The notes beneath the pieces are model-generated. The model worked only from the letters and a program-made list of their open reading frames with translations. It was not told the origin of the DNA and did not search any database. From JBMOUD01 sp049319665 (GTDB lineage: Bacteria; Pseudomonadota; Gammaproteobacteria; Enterobacterales; Enterobacteriaceae): a stretch of 64,000 nt of DNA. How positions within the stretch are numbered: position 1 is the first letter of the stretch; each line of letters opens with the position of its first letter. A program made the position numbers and the translations under genes. Below, piece after piece: positions 35,045 through 44,603 of this stretch. Where the stretch lies: assembly GCF_049319665.1 (NCBI RefSeq), contig NZ_JBMOUD010000003.1, positions 62,001 through 126,000 on the forward strand, given 5' to 3'.

Positions 35045-38000
35045 TTGAACGCGGTAAGTATCGCTCGCTGACGCTGGTTAACTGGAACGGCTTCTTTGCT
35101 CGTACTTTTGATCTCGACTCATTGGTTACGACCCTTTCTGGTGGTAACGGCGCGGGTAAATCGACGACGATGGCTGCCTTCGTGACAGCATTGATCCCCG
35201 ATTTAACCTTGCTGCATTTCCGTAATACTACCGAAGCAGGGGCAACATCGGGTTCTCGTGATAAAGGCTTACACGGCAAATTGCGCGCTGGCGTGTGTTA
35301 TTCCGCCCTGGATGTCGTTAACTCGCGGCATCAGCGAGTCATCTTTGGCGTGCGTTTGCAGCAGGTGGCAGGCCGTGACCGTAAAGTAGATATCAAACCC
35401 TTTACCATTCAGGGATTACCTGTTGCCATTCAGCCGACGGAAATTTTAACTCAAACCGTGGGTGAGCGTCAGGCTCGCGTTCTTTCATTACAGGAAGTGA
35501 AAGAGCGAGTGGAAGAGATGGAAGGCGTGCAGTTTAAGCAGTTCAACTCCATCACTGATTATCACTCGCTGATGTTTGATTTGGGCGTGTTGCCGCGTCG
35601 TCTGCGCACGGCTTCCGATCGCAGCAAGTTCTATCGTCTGATTGAGGCCTCGCTTTACGGTGGGATTTCGAGTGCCATCACCCGTTCTCTGCGCGACTAT
35701 TTGCTGCCAGAAAACAGTGGGGTACGCAAAGCGTTCCAAGATATGGAAGCGGCGCTGCGTGAAAACCGCATGACGTTGGAAGCTATCCGCGTAACTCAGT
35801 CTGACCGTGACTTATTCAAGCATCTGATTTCAGAAGCGACCAGCTACGTTGCCGCCGACTACATGCGTCATGCCAATGAGCGTCGTATTCATCTTGATGG
35901 TGCGCTGGTGTTGCGTAATGAGTTGTTTACCAGCCGTAAACAGCTAGCGGGTGAGCAGTACCGCCATGTTGAAATGGCTCGCGAACTGGCAGAACAAAGC
36001 GGTTCGCAAAGCGATCTGGAAACTGATTACCAGGCCGCCAGTGACCACATGAATTTAGTGCAGACCGCGCTGCGTCAGCAGGAAAAGATTGAACGTTATC
36101 AATCCGACCTCGAAGAGCTGACCTATCGTTTGGAAGAGCAAAATGAAGTCGTTGCCGAAACAGGTGAGCTGCATGCTGAACATGAGGCGCGCGCCGAAGC
36201 GGCGGAATTGGAAGTTGATGAGTTAAAAAGCCAGCTTGCCGATTATCAGCAAGCGTTAGACGTACAACAAACTCGCGCCATCCAGTACAGCCAAGCCTTA
36301 CATGCTATCGAACGTGCACGTGAGCTGTGCCAGTTACCAGAACTGAGCATTGGGAACGCCGAAACCTGGCTCGAGACTTTCCAGGCACGTGAACAGGAAG
36401 CAACGGAGATCCTGTTGCAACTTGAGCAGAAAATGAGTGTCGCTAATGCGGCCCATAGTCAATTCGAAAATGCGTATCAGCTGGTGGTAAAAATCGCCGG
36501 CGAAGTTAGCCGTAGCGAAGCATGGCAGACCGCGCGCGAATTGCTGCGTGACTGGTCATCGCAGCAGCACCAGGCTGCTCGAGTTGAACCATTGCGCATG
36601 CGCCTGGCCGAATTAGAGAGCCGCCTGCGTGAACAGCAAGATGCCGAGCGTCAATTGCAAGAGTTCTGTAAGCGCACGGGGCAGGATGTACAACCAGAAG
36701 AGTTGGACGAATTACAGCGCGAGCTTGACGTACAAATTGAAGAGCTTTCGGCAAGCGTTTCTCAGGCCAGCGAACGCCGGATGGAAATGCGTCAAGAGCT
36801 GGAACAGATCCAAAGCCGTATTCGTGAGTTAACCGCACGTGCACCGGTTTGGCTTGCCGCTCAAGAAGCATTAAGCCAGTTGAGCGAACAGAGTAAAGAG
36901 CCGCTGGAAACCAGCCAGCAAGTTACAGAATACATGCAGCAACTGCTCGAAAGCGAGCGTGAAACGACCGTGGAACGTGACGAAATTTCGGCACGCAAAC
37001 GCGAAGTTGAAGGGCAAATTACCCGCTTAAGTCAGCCAAGCGGCGCTGAAGATTCTCGCATGATTGCCTTGGCCGAGCGCTTTGGCGGCGTGCTGCTATC
37101 TGAAATCTACGATGATGTTACCATCGATGATGCACCATACTTCTCCGCATTATATGGTCCATCGCGTCATGCCATCGTCGTGCCAGATTTGTCGCTTATT
37201 CGCGATCAGCTTGATGGTTTGGATGATTGTCCTGAAGATCTCTATCTGATCGAAGGGGATCCGCAATCCTTTGATGACAGTGTATTTGCCGTTGAAGAGA
37301 TGCAAAAAGCGGTACTGGTGAAAACCGGAGATCGCCAATGGCGCTATTCGCATTTCCCTGAAGTGCCATTATTTGGCCGTGCGGCACGTGAAAACCGCCT
37401 GGAGATTTTACACAAAGAGCGTGAAAACCTTTCCGAACGCTATGCCACGCTGTCCTTTGATGTGCAAAAAATTCAACGTGCTCACCAGGCGTTTAGCCGT
37501 TTTATCGGTAGCCATCTTGCTGTAGCTTTTGATGCCGATCCTGAAGCGGATATTCGTTCTTTAAACGGCCGCCGTGGCGAATTAGAACGTGGACTGAGCG
37601 CTCATGAAGGGCAGAACCAGCAACAGCGCCAGCAATATGAACAGGCTAAAGATGCTATTGCATTGCTTAATAAGTTGCAGCCTCGTGTTGCTCTGTTATG
37701 CGATGAAACGCTGATTGATCGTGTTGAAGAAATTCGCGACGAATGCGACGAGGCGCAAGATGCTGCCCGCTTTATTCAACAGCATGGGATATCGCTTGGC
37801 AAACTCGAACCGCTGGTGTCAGTGTTACAAAGCGACCCAGAACAGCATGAACAGCTGAAAGAAGATTATGCCCAGGCTCAACACGCGCAGCGTCTGGCTA
37901 AGCAGCAGGCATTTTCCCTGACCGAAGTGGTACAGCGTCGTGCTCACTTTAGTTATACCGATTCAGCTGGCATGTTGACGGAAAACTCCGACCTTAACGA

Positions 38001-39492
38001 CAAACTGCGTCAGCGCTTGGATCATGCCGAAGCTGAACGGTCTCGTGCTCGTGAACAACTCCGTCAACATCAGACGCAACTCACGCAATATAGCCAGGTT
38101 CTGGCTTCACTAAAAAGTTCGTTTGAAGCCAAGCGCGATATGCTCAAAGAGCTAAGCCAAGAGTTGCAGGATATCGGTGTTCAGGCCGATGCCAACGCCG
38201 AAGCTCGCGCTCGTGCTCGTCGTGATGAGTTGCATCAAGCCTTAAGCACTAATCGCGCTCGCTGTAATCAGTTGGAAAAGCAGATTACTTTCTGTGAAGC
38301 AGAAATGGACAACCTGCAGAAAAAACTGCGCAAACTCGAGCGCGATTATCACCAAAACCGTGAGCAAGTGGTTACCGCTAAAGCCGGTTGGTGCGCCGTG
38401 ATGCGTCTGGTTAAAGACAATGGTGTTGAGCGTCGTTTACATCGTCGCGAACTGGCCTATATGGGCGGTGATGAGCTGCGTTCAATGTCGGATAAGGCAT
38501 TAGGGGCGTTGCGTTTAGCGGTGGCTGATAACGAACATCTGCGCGATGTACTGCGTCTGTCGGAAGACCCAAAACGCCCGGAGCGGAAAATTCAGTTTTA
38601 CATCGCGGTGTATCAGCATCTGCGTGAACGTATCCGTCAGGACATTATTCGTACTGATGATCCGGTTGAAGCCATTGAGCAAATGGAAATTGAACTGGGG
38701 CGTTTGACCGAAGAACTTACCGCGCGTGAGCAACAGTTGGCGATAAGCTCCAAGAGCGTGGCCAACATTATTCGCAAAACCATTCAGCGCGAACAGAACC
38801 GTATTCGCATGTTGAACCAAGGTTTGCAGGCTGTCGCTTTCGGTCAGGTGAAAAGTGTACGTCTTAATGTCAATGTACGTGAGGCGCATGCTGGATTGCT
38901 TGAAGTATTATCGGAGCAGCAAGAGCAGCATCAGGATTTGTTTACCAGCAATCGTCTGACCTTCTCTGAAGCGTTGGCCAAGCTATATCAGCGCCTCAAT
39001 CCGCAGATTGATATGGGGCAACGTACGCCACAAACCATCGGAGAAGAGCTGCTTGATTACCGCAACTATCTTGAGATGGAAGTGGAAGTGAATCGTGGTT
39101 CAGATGGTTGGTTACGTGCGGAGAGTGGAGCGCTATCGACAGGTGAAGCGATCGGTACCGGGATGTCGATTCTGGTGATGGTTGTACAAAGCTGGGAAGA
39201 CGAATCTAGCCGCTTGCGCGGTAAAGATATATCGCCGTGTCGCTTACTGTTCCTTGATGAAGCTGCGCGACTCGATGCTAAGTCCATTGCTACGCTATTT
39301 GAGCTGTGCGACCGTCTACAAATGCAGCTTATCATTGCAGCACCTGAGAATATTAGCCCGGAAAAAGGTACCACCTACAAATTGGTGCGAAAAGTGTTCC
39401 AGAATAATGAGCATGTTCACGTTGTTGGTTTACGTGGTTTTGCCCAAGAACAGGCGTTATCTTCAGAAAATGAAGCTTCCGCTGCATCTTAG
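35041..39492 (+). CDS. mukB: Chromosome partition protein MukB (SMC-like)
   Basis: SMC-type ATPase of the MukBEF condensin. The 1483-residue product (E. coli 1486) has the N-terminal head with Walker A GGNGAGKSTT (about residues 34-43), long Gln/Glu-rich coiled coils, a hinge around residues 660-790 (FGGVLLSEIYDDVTIDDAPY and following), and the C-terminal head with signature LSTGEAIGTGMS and Walker B LLFLDEAARLD. Start overlaps mukE by 4 bases. The long open frame without interruption argues for a functional gene. Confidence 0.98.
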   Translation: MIERGKYRSLTLVNWNGFFARTFDLDSLVTTLSGGNGAGKSTTMAAFVTALIPDLTLLHFRNTTEAGATSGSRDKGLHGKLRAGVCYSALDVVNSRHQRVIFGVRLQQVAGRDRKVDIKPFTIQGLPVAIQPTEILTQTVGERQARVLSLQEVKERVEEMEGVQFKQFNSITDYHSLMFDLGVLPRRLRTASDRSKFYRLIEASLYGGISSAITRSLRDYLLPENSGVRKAFQDMEAALRENRMTLEAIRVTQSDRDLFKHLISEATSYVAADYMRHANERRIHLDGALVLRNELFTSRKQLAGEQYRHVEMARELAEQSGSQSDLETDYQAASDHMNLVQTALRQQEKIERYQSDLEELTYRLEEQNEVVAETGELHAEHEARAEAAELEVDELKSQLADYQQALDVQQTRAIQYSQALHAIERARELCQLPELSIGNAETWLETFQAREQEATEILLQLEQKMSVANAAHSQFENAYQLVVKIAGEVSRSEAWQTARELLRDWSSQQHQAARVEPLRMRLAELESRLREQQDAERQLQEFCKRTGQDVQPEELDELQRELDVQIEELSASVSQASERRMEMRQELEQIQSRIRELTARAPVWLAAQEALSQLSEQSKEPLETSQQVTEYMQQLLESERETTVERDEISARKREVEGQITRLSQPSGAEDSRMIALAERFGGVLLSEIYDDVTIDDAPYFSALYGPSRHAIVVPDLSLIRDQLDGLDDCPEDLYLIEGDPQSFDDSVFAVEEMQKAVLVKTGDRQWRYSHFPEVPLFGRAARENRLEILHKERENLSERYATLSFDVQKIQRAHQAFSRFIGSHLAVAFDADPEADIRSLNGRRGELERGLSAHEGQNQQQRQQYEQAKDAIALLNKLQPRVALLCDETLIDRVEEIRDECDEAQDAARFIQQHGISLGKLEPLVSVLQSDPEQHEQLKEDYAQAQHAQRLAKQQAFSLTEVVQRRAHFSYTDSAGMLTENSDLNDKLRQRLDHAEAERSRAREQLRQHQTQLTQYSQVLASLKSSFEAKRDMLKELSQELQDIGVQADANAEARARARRDELHQALSTNRARCNQLEKQITFCEAEMDNLQKKLRKLERDYHQNREQVVTAKAGWCAVMRLVKDNGVERRLHRRELAYMGGDELRSMSDKALGALRLAVADNEHLRDVLRLSEDPKRPERKIQFYIAVYQHLRERIRQDIIRTDDPVEAIEQMEIELGRLTEELTAREQQLAISSKSVANIIRKTIQREQNRIRMLNQGLQAVAFGQVKSVRLNVNVREAHAGLLEVLSEQQEQHQDLFTSNRLTFSEALAKLYQRLNPQIDMGQRTPQTIGEELLDYRNYLEMEVEVNRGSDGWLRAESGALSTGEAIGTGMSILVMVVQSWEDESSRLRGKDISPCRLLFLDEAARLDAKSIATLFELCDRLQMQLIIAAPENISPEKGTTYKLVRKVFQNNEHVHVVGLRGFAQEQALSSENEASAAS

Positions 39493-39533
39493 CGAATAAT
39501 TCTCATTTTTGTTTGAAAATTACTCAGAAAATC

Positions 39534-39560
39534 AAAGCCGCCCCTCGAGGCGGCTTTTTT
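39534..39560 (+). terminator. Rho-independent terminator after mukB
   Basis: AAAGCCGCC/GGCGGCTTT stem with CCTCGA loop and following TTT; ends the cmoM-mukFEB operon. Confidence 0.92.
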
Positions 39561-39773
39561 GTTTCTTTTATGTTCAATTAAGCGATGTAAGCGTGAAATC
39601 CTTCCTAGAGTCCTTTAATTCCTTAGCCCGGTAACATACAGTCGTCGATTGGAGACACTTATAATTCTCCTCAGACATTGAGCAAAATGAAAGTTCTGTC
39701 TATATACTTTAGCTAAGTCGTAGTTTGCTTAAATTTTCCGCTTGTTAATTTGGGCATTTAAGAGAGGCAGGGA

Positions 39774-41609
39774 ATGATACTTAAGAGTCGACAGTCTCTA
39801 AGTTACTTGATAATGAGTTTGTTGTTGGTCGGCAGTTTTGTTCCTTTTACCGCCGCTATTGCCGCGGTACCAAGCGCTTCGGCTCATAATGCTCCGCTAT
39901 CCGGTGCACAGAGCTTGAGCCGATTGCAGGCGGAGTTGCCTAAGGGATTCAAACCGTTATATCTGTCTACGCTGGCATCTTTATATGGCGCGCATCATAT
40001 GCAGCCAATGTGGGAAGACCAAAAAGCGCTGCAAGGATTCCAGCAACAGCTGGCTGAGTTGGCGCTTTCTGGCATACAGCCCCAGTTTATCCAATGGGTT
40101 AAATGGCTGACCGATCCTTCTGTGACCGGTATGTCGCGTGATATTGTGTTGTCAGATGCGATGTTAGGCTATTTGCAATATGTCAGCGGCGTAGAAGCCA
40201 ATGGTAGTACTTGGCTTTATAGCGCTACTCCTTACAAAATGTTGCCACCACCCTCTTCGGCTATCAATCAATGGCAGTCTGCGCTTCGTAAAGGCACGAC
40301 CGAACACTATATTTCAACGCTTGCACCACAGCATCCGCAATATGCCAAAATGAATGCGGCATTAAAAACGCTGCTGGCCGATCGTAGCGTTTGGCCGAAG
40401 ATGTTGAGCACGTCGAGCATCAAGCCTGGTCAGTCTAGTGACGATGTGCCAGCGCTGCGAGAAATCCTTGCGCGTACCGGTAACATGATTGATGTCACGC
40501 CTGACAGTGCGACGGCCAATGAAGCCGTTGAAAAGAATAGCAGTAGCCAGGCGGATGATTTTGCTGTTGATGAGACGTCCGATAAGAATCACGCGCAGCC
40601 TGTTGGCAATTCTGCGGCAACATCGGTGAAAGACGTGCTTCCTGCGCCAGAAGTTGTTTCGCTGGCAGTATCAACGGGAACGGCCGTTGTAGGAAGTCAT
40701 AATCAATACACACCACAGTTGGTTGACGCGGTAAAACGTTTCCAGAAGTGGCAGGGACTTGAGGATGATGGCGTTATTGGTGCTCGTACTCGCGACTGGC
40801 TGAATGCTTCTCCACGCGTACGGGCAACATTATTAGCACTGAATATCCAGCGGTTACGTATTCTTCCCGGCAACGTCAGCACCGGCATTATGGTCAATAT
40901 TCCTAACTATTCGTTGAAGTATTATTCGAATGGAGCGGAAGTGCTCTCGTCACGTGTGATTGTTGGCCGCCCAAGCCGCAAAACCCCTCTAATGAGTAGT
41001 GCGTTGAATACTGTTGTCGTCAACCCGCCTTGGAACGTACCGACCTCATTGGTTCGTCAGGACATCGTGCCAAAAGCGATGCGTGATGCCAGTTATTTGC
41101 AAAAGCATGGTTTTACGATGTATTCCGGTTGGGGGAATGATGCAGAAGTCGTTGAGCCTTCTTCTGTGAACTGGAGTATGGTTTCACCGGCCAGTTTCCC
41201 TTATCGGCTGCGCCAAAATCCTGGTGCCATGAATTCTTTGGGGCGTTATAAGTTTAATATGCCGAGTTCTGATGCCATTTATTTACATGACACGCCTAAC
41301 CATAATTTGTTCCAACGAAATGTCAGGGCACTGAGTTCTGGTTGTGTACGAGTTAATAAGGCATCTGAATTAGCCAATATGCTATTACAGAACTCCGGTT
41401 GGAATAGTTCACGTATTGCCACCACGTTGAAGGAGGGGAATACGACTTTCGTTCCAATTCGACAACGTATACCGGTTAAATTGTTTTATTTAACCGCTTG
41501 GGTTGCTGATGATGGTAAGCCGCAATTCCGTACCGATATTTACAATTATGATTCTCAAGTGAGATCAGGTGCACAAATATTGTCACAGGCAGAAACTTTA
41601 CTACAATAA
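39774..41609 (+). CDS. ldtD: L,D-transpeptidase LdtD (YcbB)
   Basis: Periplasmic transpeptidase that makes 3-3 peptidoglycan crosslinks and can bypass beta-lactam-inhibited PBPs. The 611-residue product has an N-terminal signal/anchor (LIMSLLLVGSFVPFTAAIAA), a scaffold domain, a peptidoglycan-binding segment (LVDAVKRFQKWQGLEDDGVIG begins near residue 315) and a YkuD domain with YLHDTPNHNLF and catalytic Cys in LSSGCVRV (about Cys524). GAGAGGCAGGG precedes the ATG. A Ser/Asp-rich insert lies around residues 240-295. mepK, another peptidoglycan gene, follows. Confidence 0.95.
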   Translation: MILKSRQSLSYLIMSLLLVGSFVPFTAAIAAVPSASAHNAPLSGAQSLSRLQAELPKGFKPLYLSTLASLYGAHHMQPMWEDQKALQGFQQQLAELALSGIQPQFIQWVKWLTDPSVTGMSRDIVLSDAMLGYLQYVSGVEANGSTWLYSATPYKMLPPPSSAINQWQSALRKGTTEHYISTLAPQHPQYAKMNAALKTLLADRSVWPKMLSTSSIKPGQSSDDVPALREILARTGNMIDVTPDSATANEAVEKNSSSQADDFAVDETSDKNHAQPVGNSAATSVKDVLPAPEVVSLAVSTGTAVVGSHNQYTPQLVDAVKRFQKWQGLEDDGVIGARTRDWLNASPRVRATLLALNIQRLRILPGNVSTGIMVNIPNYSLKYYSNGAEVLSSRVIVGRPSRKTPLMSSALNTVVVNPPWNVPTSLVRQDIVPKAMRDASYLQKHGFTMYSGWGNDAEVVEPSSVNWSMVSPASFPYRLRQNPGAMNSLGRYKFNMPSSDAIYLHDTPNHNLFQRNVRALSSGCVRVNKASELANMLLQNSGWNSSRIATTLKEGNTTFVPIRQRIPVKLFYLTAWVADDGKPQFRTDIYNYDSQVRSGAQILSQAETLLQ

Positions 41610-41790
41610 ATGCAGTAATTTTAATCTGATAGCGGTCTGAATATCGGGCCATTAAACGGGTGTAGGCTCCAAGCCACACCCGTTTTGCTTTATAACGGCG
41701 GGTTGACTCGCTTTGATAAGGCGGTTAAGGTTCAACCGGTACGGTTTTTGTGCCTCCTTTTGCCATAATTTATCGGGTAGTAAACATTTT

Positions 41791-42339
41791 ATGAATAAAA
41801 TTGACCAACATCGACGCAGATTATTAACGCTTGGTGGTGCTGCAATGGGAATTGCCTTGTTGCCAAATAGTGCATTTGCTGCACTATCGACACCACGCCC
41901 ACGTGTTTTGGTTATTAATAATCTGAATACGGGTGAAACCATGAAAGCCGAGTTCTTTAATGGTAAAGGCTATAATAAAGATGAATTGGCTAGGTTAAAT
42001 CATTTATTCAGAGATTACCGCGCAGATAAAGTCACCCGTATAGATCCGAATTTATTCGATCACCTTTATCGTTTGCAAGTCATGCTAGGAACACATAAGC
42101 CTATCCAGCTTATTTCTGGTTATCGTACTCTGGCGACTAATAATAGTATGCGTGGGCCGGGACATGGTGTCGCAAAACATAGCTATCACACCTTAGGTCA
42201 GGCAATGGATTTCCATATTGAAGGCGTTCAATTGGCAAATATCCGCAAAGCCGCGTTAAAAATGAAGATGGGTGGTGTAGGATATTATCCGCGAAGTAAC
42301 TTTGTGCACATTGATACAGGCCCTGCCAGAACCTGGTAG
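41791..42339 (+). CDS. mepK: Murein DD/LD-endopeptidase MepK (YcbK)
   Basis: Periplasmic endopeptidase of the peptidase M15/DUF882 family that cleaves peptidoglycan crosslinks, including 3-3 links. The 182-residue product has a twin-arginine type signal (QHRRRLLTLGGAA, hydrophobic stretch, AFAALS), ISGYR, the metal-binding SYHTLGQAMDFHI and VHIDTGPARTW. The ATG at 41791 gives the E. coli-like start; the frame continues 26 codons upstream. Placed directly after ldtD, which makes 3-3 links. Confidence 0.94.
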   Translation: MNKIDQHRRRLLTLGGAAMGIALLPNSAFAALSTPRPRVLVINNLNTGETMKAEFFNGKGYNKDELARLNHLFRDYRADKVTRIDPNLFDHLYRLQVMLGTHKPIQLISGYRTLATNNSMRGPGHGVAKHSYHTLGQAMDFHIEGVQLANIRKAALKMKMGGVGYYPRSNFVHIDTGPARTW

Positions 42340-42416
42340 CTTAAGGGGGACGACCCTGGTGTCATGTGCGAAATTATGGCTGGTAAACCCGATATTATCA
42401 GCCAACGTGGAGCCTT

Positions 42417-43049
42417 ATGAAATATCACATTATTCCCGTCACAGCTTTCAGTCAGAACTGTTCACTTATCTGGTGTAGTAAAACCAATCAGGCAGCCTTG
42501 GTCGATCCAGGCGGTGATGCCGACATCATCAAACAGGAAGTGGCGGCACAAGGTGTTGAGTTGACCCAAATTCTGTTAACTCATGGACATCTGGATCACG
42601 TGGGCGCCGCTGCTGAACTTGCCGCGCATTATCAAATTCCTATCATTGGTCCAGACAGTGAAGATCAATTCCTGTTTGACTCACTGCCGTTACAAAGCCA
42701 ACGATTTGGGTTAGCGCATTGCGCTGCTTTTACCCCTGATACTTGGTTGAAAGAGGGCGATACCGTCAGCGTGGGTGAAGAGCTATTAGACGTATTGCAC
42801 TGCCCAGGGCATACGCCAGGCCATATTGTATTCATCAACCAAAAAGCACGTCTGGCTGTCTCTGGTGACGTTATTTTTAAAGGCAGCGTCGGGCGCAGCG
42901 ATTTCCCCCGCGGCGATCACCAAACCCTGATCGACTCGATTAAAAACAAACTGCTGCCATTAGGTGATGATATTGCTTTCCTGCCCGGTCACGGCCCGAT
43001 GTCGACCATCGGTTACGAGCGCAAAACCAACCCTTTCCTGCAAGACTAA
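42417..43049 (+). CDS. gloC: Hydroxyacylglutathione hydrolase GloC (type II glyoxalase, YcbL)
   Basis: Metallo-beta-lactamase fold hydrolase that completes methylglyoxal detoxification by hydrolysing S-lactoylglutathione. The 210 residues include THGHLDHVG (His56, His58, Asp60, His61), HCPGHTPGH, SGDVIFKGSVGRSDFPRGD and LPGHGP as metal ligands. Ends head-to-head with aspC, sharing a bidirectional terminator. Confidence 0.95.
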   Translation: MKYHIIPVTAFSQNCSLIWCSKTNQAALVDPGGDADIIKQEVAAQGVELTQILLTHGHLDHVGAAAELAAHYQIPIIGPDSEDQFLFDSLPLQSQRFGLAHCAAFTPDTWLKEGDTVSVGEELLDVLHCPGHTPGHIVFINQKARLAVSGDVIFKGSVGRSDFPRGDHQTLIDSIKNKLLPLGDDIAFLPGHGPMSTIGYERKTNPFLQD

Positions 43050-43111
43050 GCCTCAGCTTGCCAGAGTAACTACAGTTTGTTGATTTAGAAATGCCCTTTC
43101 TTAAATCAAAT

Positions 43112-43140
43112 AAAACGGCCACTTTTAAAGTGGCCGTTTT
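43112..43140. terminator. Bidirectional terminator gloC/aspC
   Basis: AAAACGGCCAC/GTGGCCGTTTT is a symmetric stem, with T-rich sides on both strands; serves gloC (+) and aspC (-). Confidence 0.88.
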
Positions 43141-43172
43141 ATTTACTAAAAACCGAATCTAGCGCGGTCTCG

Positions 43173-44363
43173 CTACAACACTGCGACTATAGCCTCGCAA
43201 AGTGGTGCCATGTTATCCAAAGTAATTCCCGCTACGTTAATGCGGCCAGAATTTACGGCATAAACGGCAAACTCATCACGCAGACGTAACACTTGTTCTT
43301 TGGTCAAGCCGCTAAAAGAGAACATGCCGTTTTGTTGGATGATGAAGCTGAAATCTTGTTTCGCGCCTTTTTCTTGCAAAGTCGTCACAAACAGCTGGCG
43401 CATACGATGAATGCGTTGGCGCATATCGCTTAATTCTTGTTCCCAGATAGCGCGCAGCGCTTCATTACCAAGAATGGTTGCCACAACAGCAGCACCATGT
43501 GCCGGTGGGTTGGAATAGTTAGTACGAATAACAGACTTCACCTGGCTGAATGCACGCTCAGCGGTTTCAGCATCGCCAGCAACCAGAGTAAACGCACCCA
43601 CGCGTTCGTTATACAGGCCAAAGTTCTTCGAATAAGAGCTGGCGACCAGTAATTCTTTATGTTTAGCTGCGAAAACGCGCAGACCTTGAGCATCTTCCTC
43701 AAGTCCTTTCGCAAATCCTTGGTAAGCGAAGTCAAACAGCGGTAACCAGCCATTCGCCACAGAAAGATCGGCCAATTGTGTCCATTGCTCAATGGTTGGG
43801 TCGATGCCGGTTGGGTTATGGCAGCAGCCGTGGAATAACACCACATCGCCCGCTTTTGCTTCACTAAGGCTTTTCAACAGGCCGTCAAAATCCAGCGCGT
43901 GGTTGTTGGCATCGTAGTAGTTATATTCAACCACTTCCAAGCCAGCAGAGGCGAACACGCCTTTATGGTTTGGCCAGCTTGGGTTGCTGACCCACACGCG
44001 TTTGGCGCTAGTTTGTGTGGCAATAAAATCAGCTGCAATGCGCAGGCCACCGGTGCCGCCAGGCGTTTGTGCGGTGCGAGCACGTTTATCCGCAATCAGG
44101 GCATTATCTGCACCAAACAATAATTCTTGTGTGCAGCGAGCAAAGTCTGCCAATCCATCAATGCTCAGATAAGTCTTGGTAGTTTCGTTTTCCAGTAAAA
44201 ACTGTTCGGCTTTTTTAACGCTGGTTAATACCGGCGTTTTACCGGTTTCATCTTTATAAACGCCGATACCCAGATTGATTTTGTTCTGACGATCGTCAGC
44301 GCGAAAAAGATCGGCAAGACCCAGGATTGGATCCGCAGGTGCAGCAGTGATTTTCTCAAACAT
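43173..44363 (-). CDS. aspC: Aspartate aminotransferase
   Basis: PLP-dependent transaminase (aspartate/2-oxoglutarate, also aromatic amino acids). The 396-residue protein equals E. coli AspC. It shows MFEKITAAPADPILGLADLF, SNPSWPNHKGVF, HGCCHNPTG, and the PLP lysine in SSYSKNFGLYNERVGAF (about Lys246). Upstream of it, transcription is in the same direction as ompF and asnS, but terminators separate them. Confidence 0.97.
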   Translation of the reverse strand: MFEKITAAPADPILGLADLFRADDRQNKINLGIGVYKDETGKTPVLTSVKKAEQFLLENETTKTYLSIDGLADFARCTQELLFGADNALIADKRARTAQTPGGTGGLRIAADFIATQTSAKRVWVSNPSWPNHKGVFASAGLEVVEYNYYDANNHALDFDGLLKSLSEAKAGDVVLFHGCCHNPTGIDPTIEQWTQLADLSVANGWLPLFDFAYQGFAKGLEEDAQGLRVFAAKHKELLVASSYSKNFGLYNERVGAFTLVAGDAETAERAFSQVKSVIRTNYSNPPAHGAAVVATILGNEALRAIWEQELSDMRQRIHRMRQLFVTTLQEKGAKQDFSFIIQQNGMFSFSGLTKEQVLRLRDEFAVYAVNSGRINVAGITLDNMAPLCEAIVAVL

Positions 44364-44529
44364 AGCAATGCTTCCATGACCTAATGATTAGCAGAAAGAA
44401 GTCATCAGGGTAGCGCTAGAAGCGGGCTTTGCCAACCGTTTGCGGTAAAAAGAAAGCAGAGTTGTGAAGAGGGCTTCAGCATTAAAAAATATGATGATCT
44501 ATGGCTAAAGAAATGGCGGAATCAATGCT

Positions 44530-44562
44530 AAAAAAAACAGGCAGAGCTTTTGCTCTGCCTGT
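44530..44562 (-). terminator. Rho-independent terminator after ompF
   Basis: On the minus strand AACAGGCAGAGC/GCTCTGCCTGTT with AAAA loop, followed by a long T-run; strong terminator 40 bases after the porin stop. Confidence 0.93.
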
Positions 44563-44603
44563 TGATATCACTTGTCAGTCGCCCGCAGGCTTGGCAAGTT
44601 AAA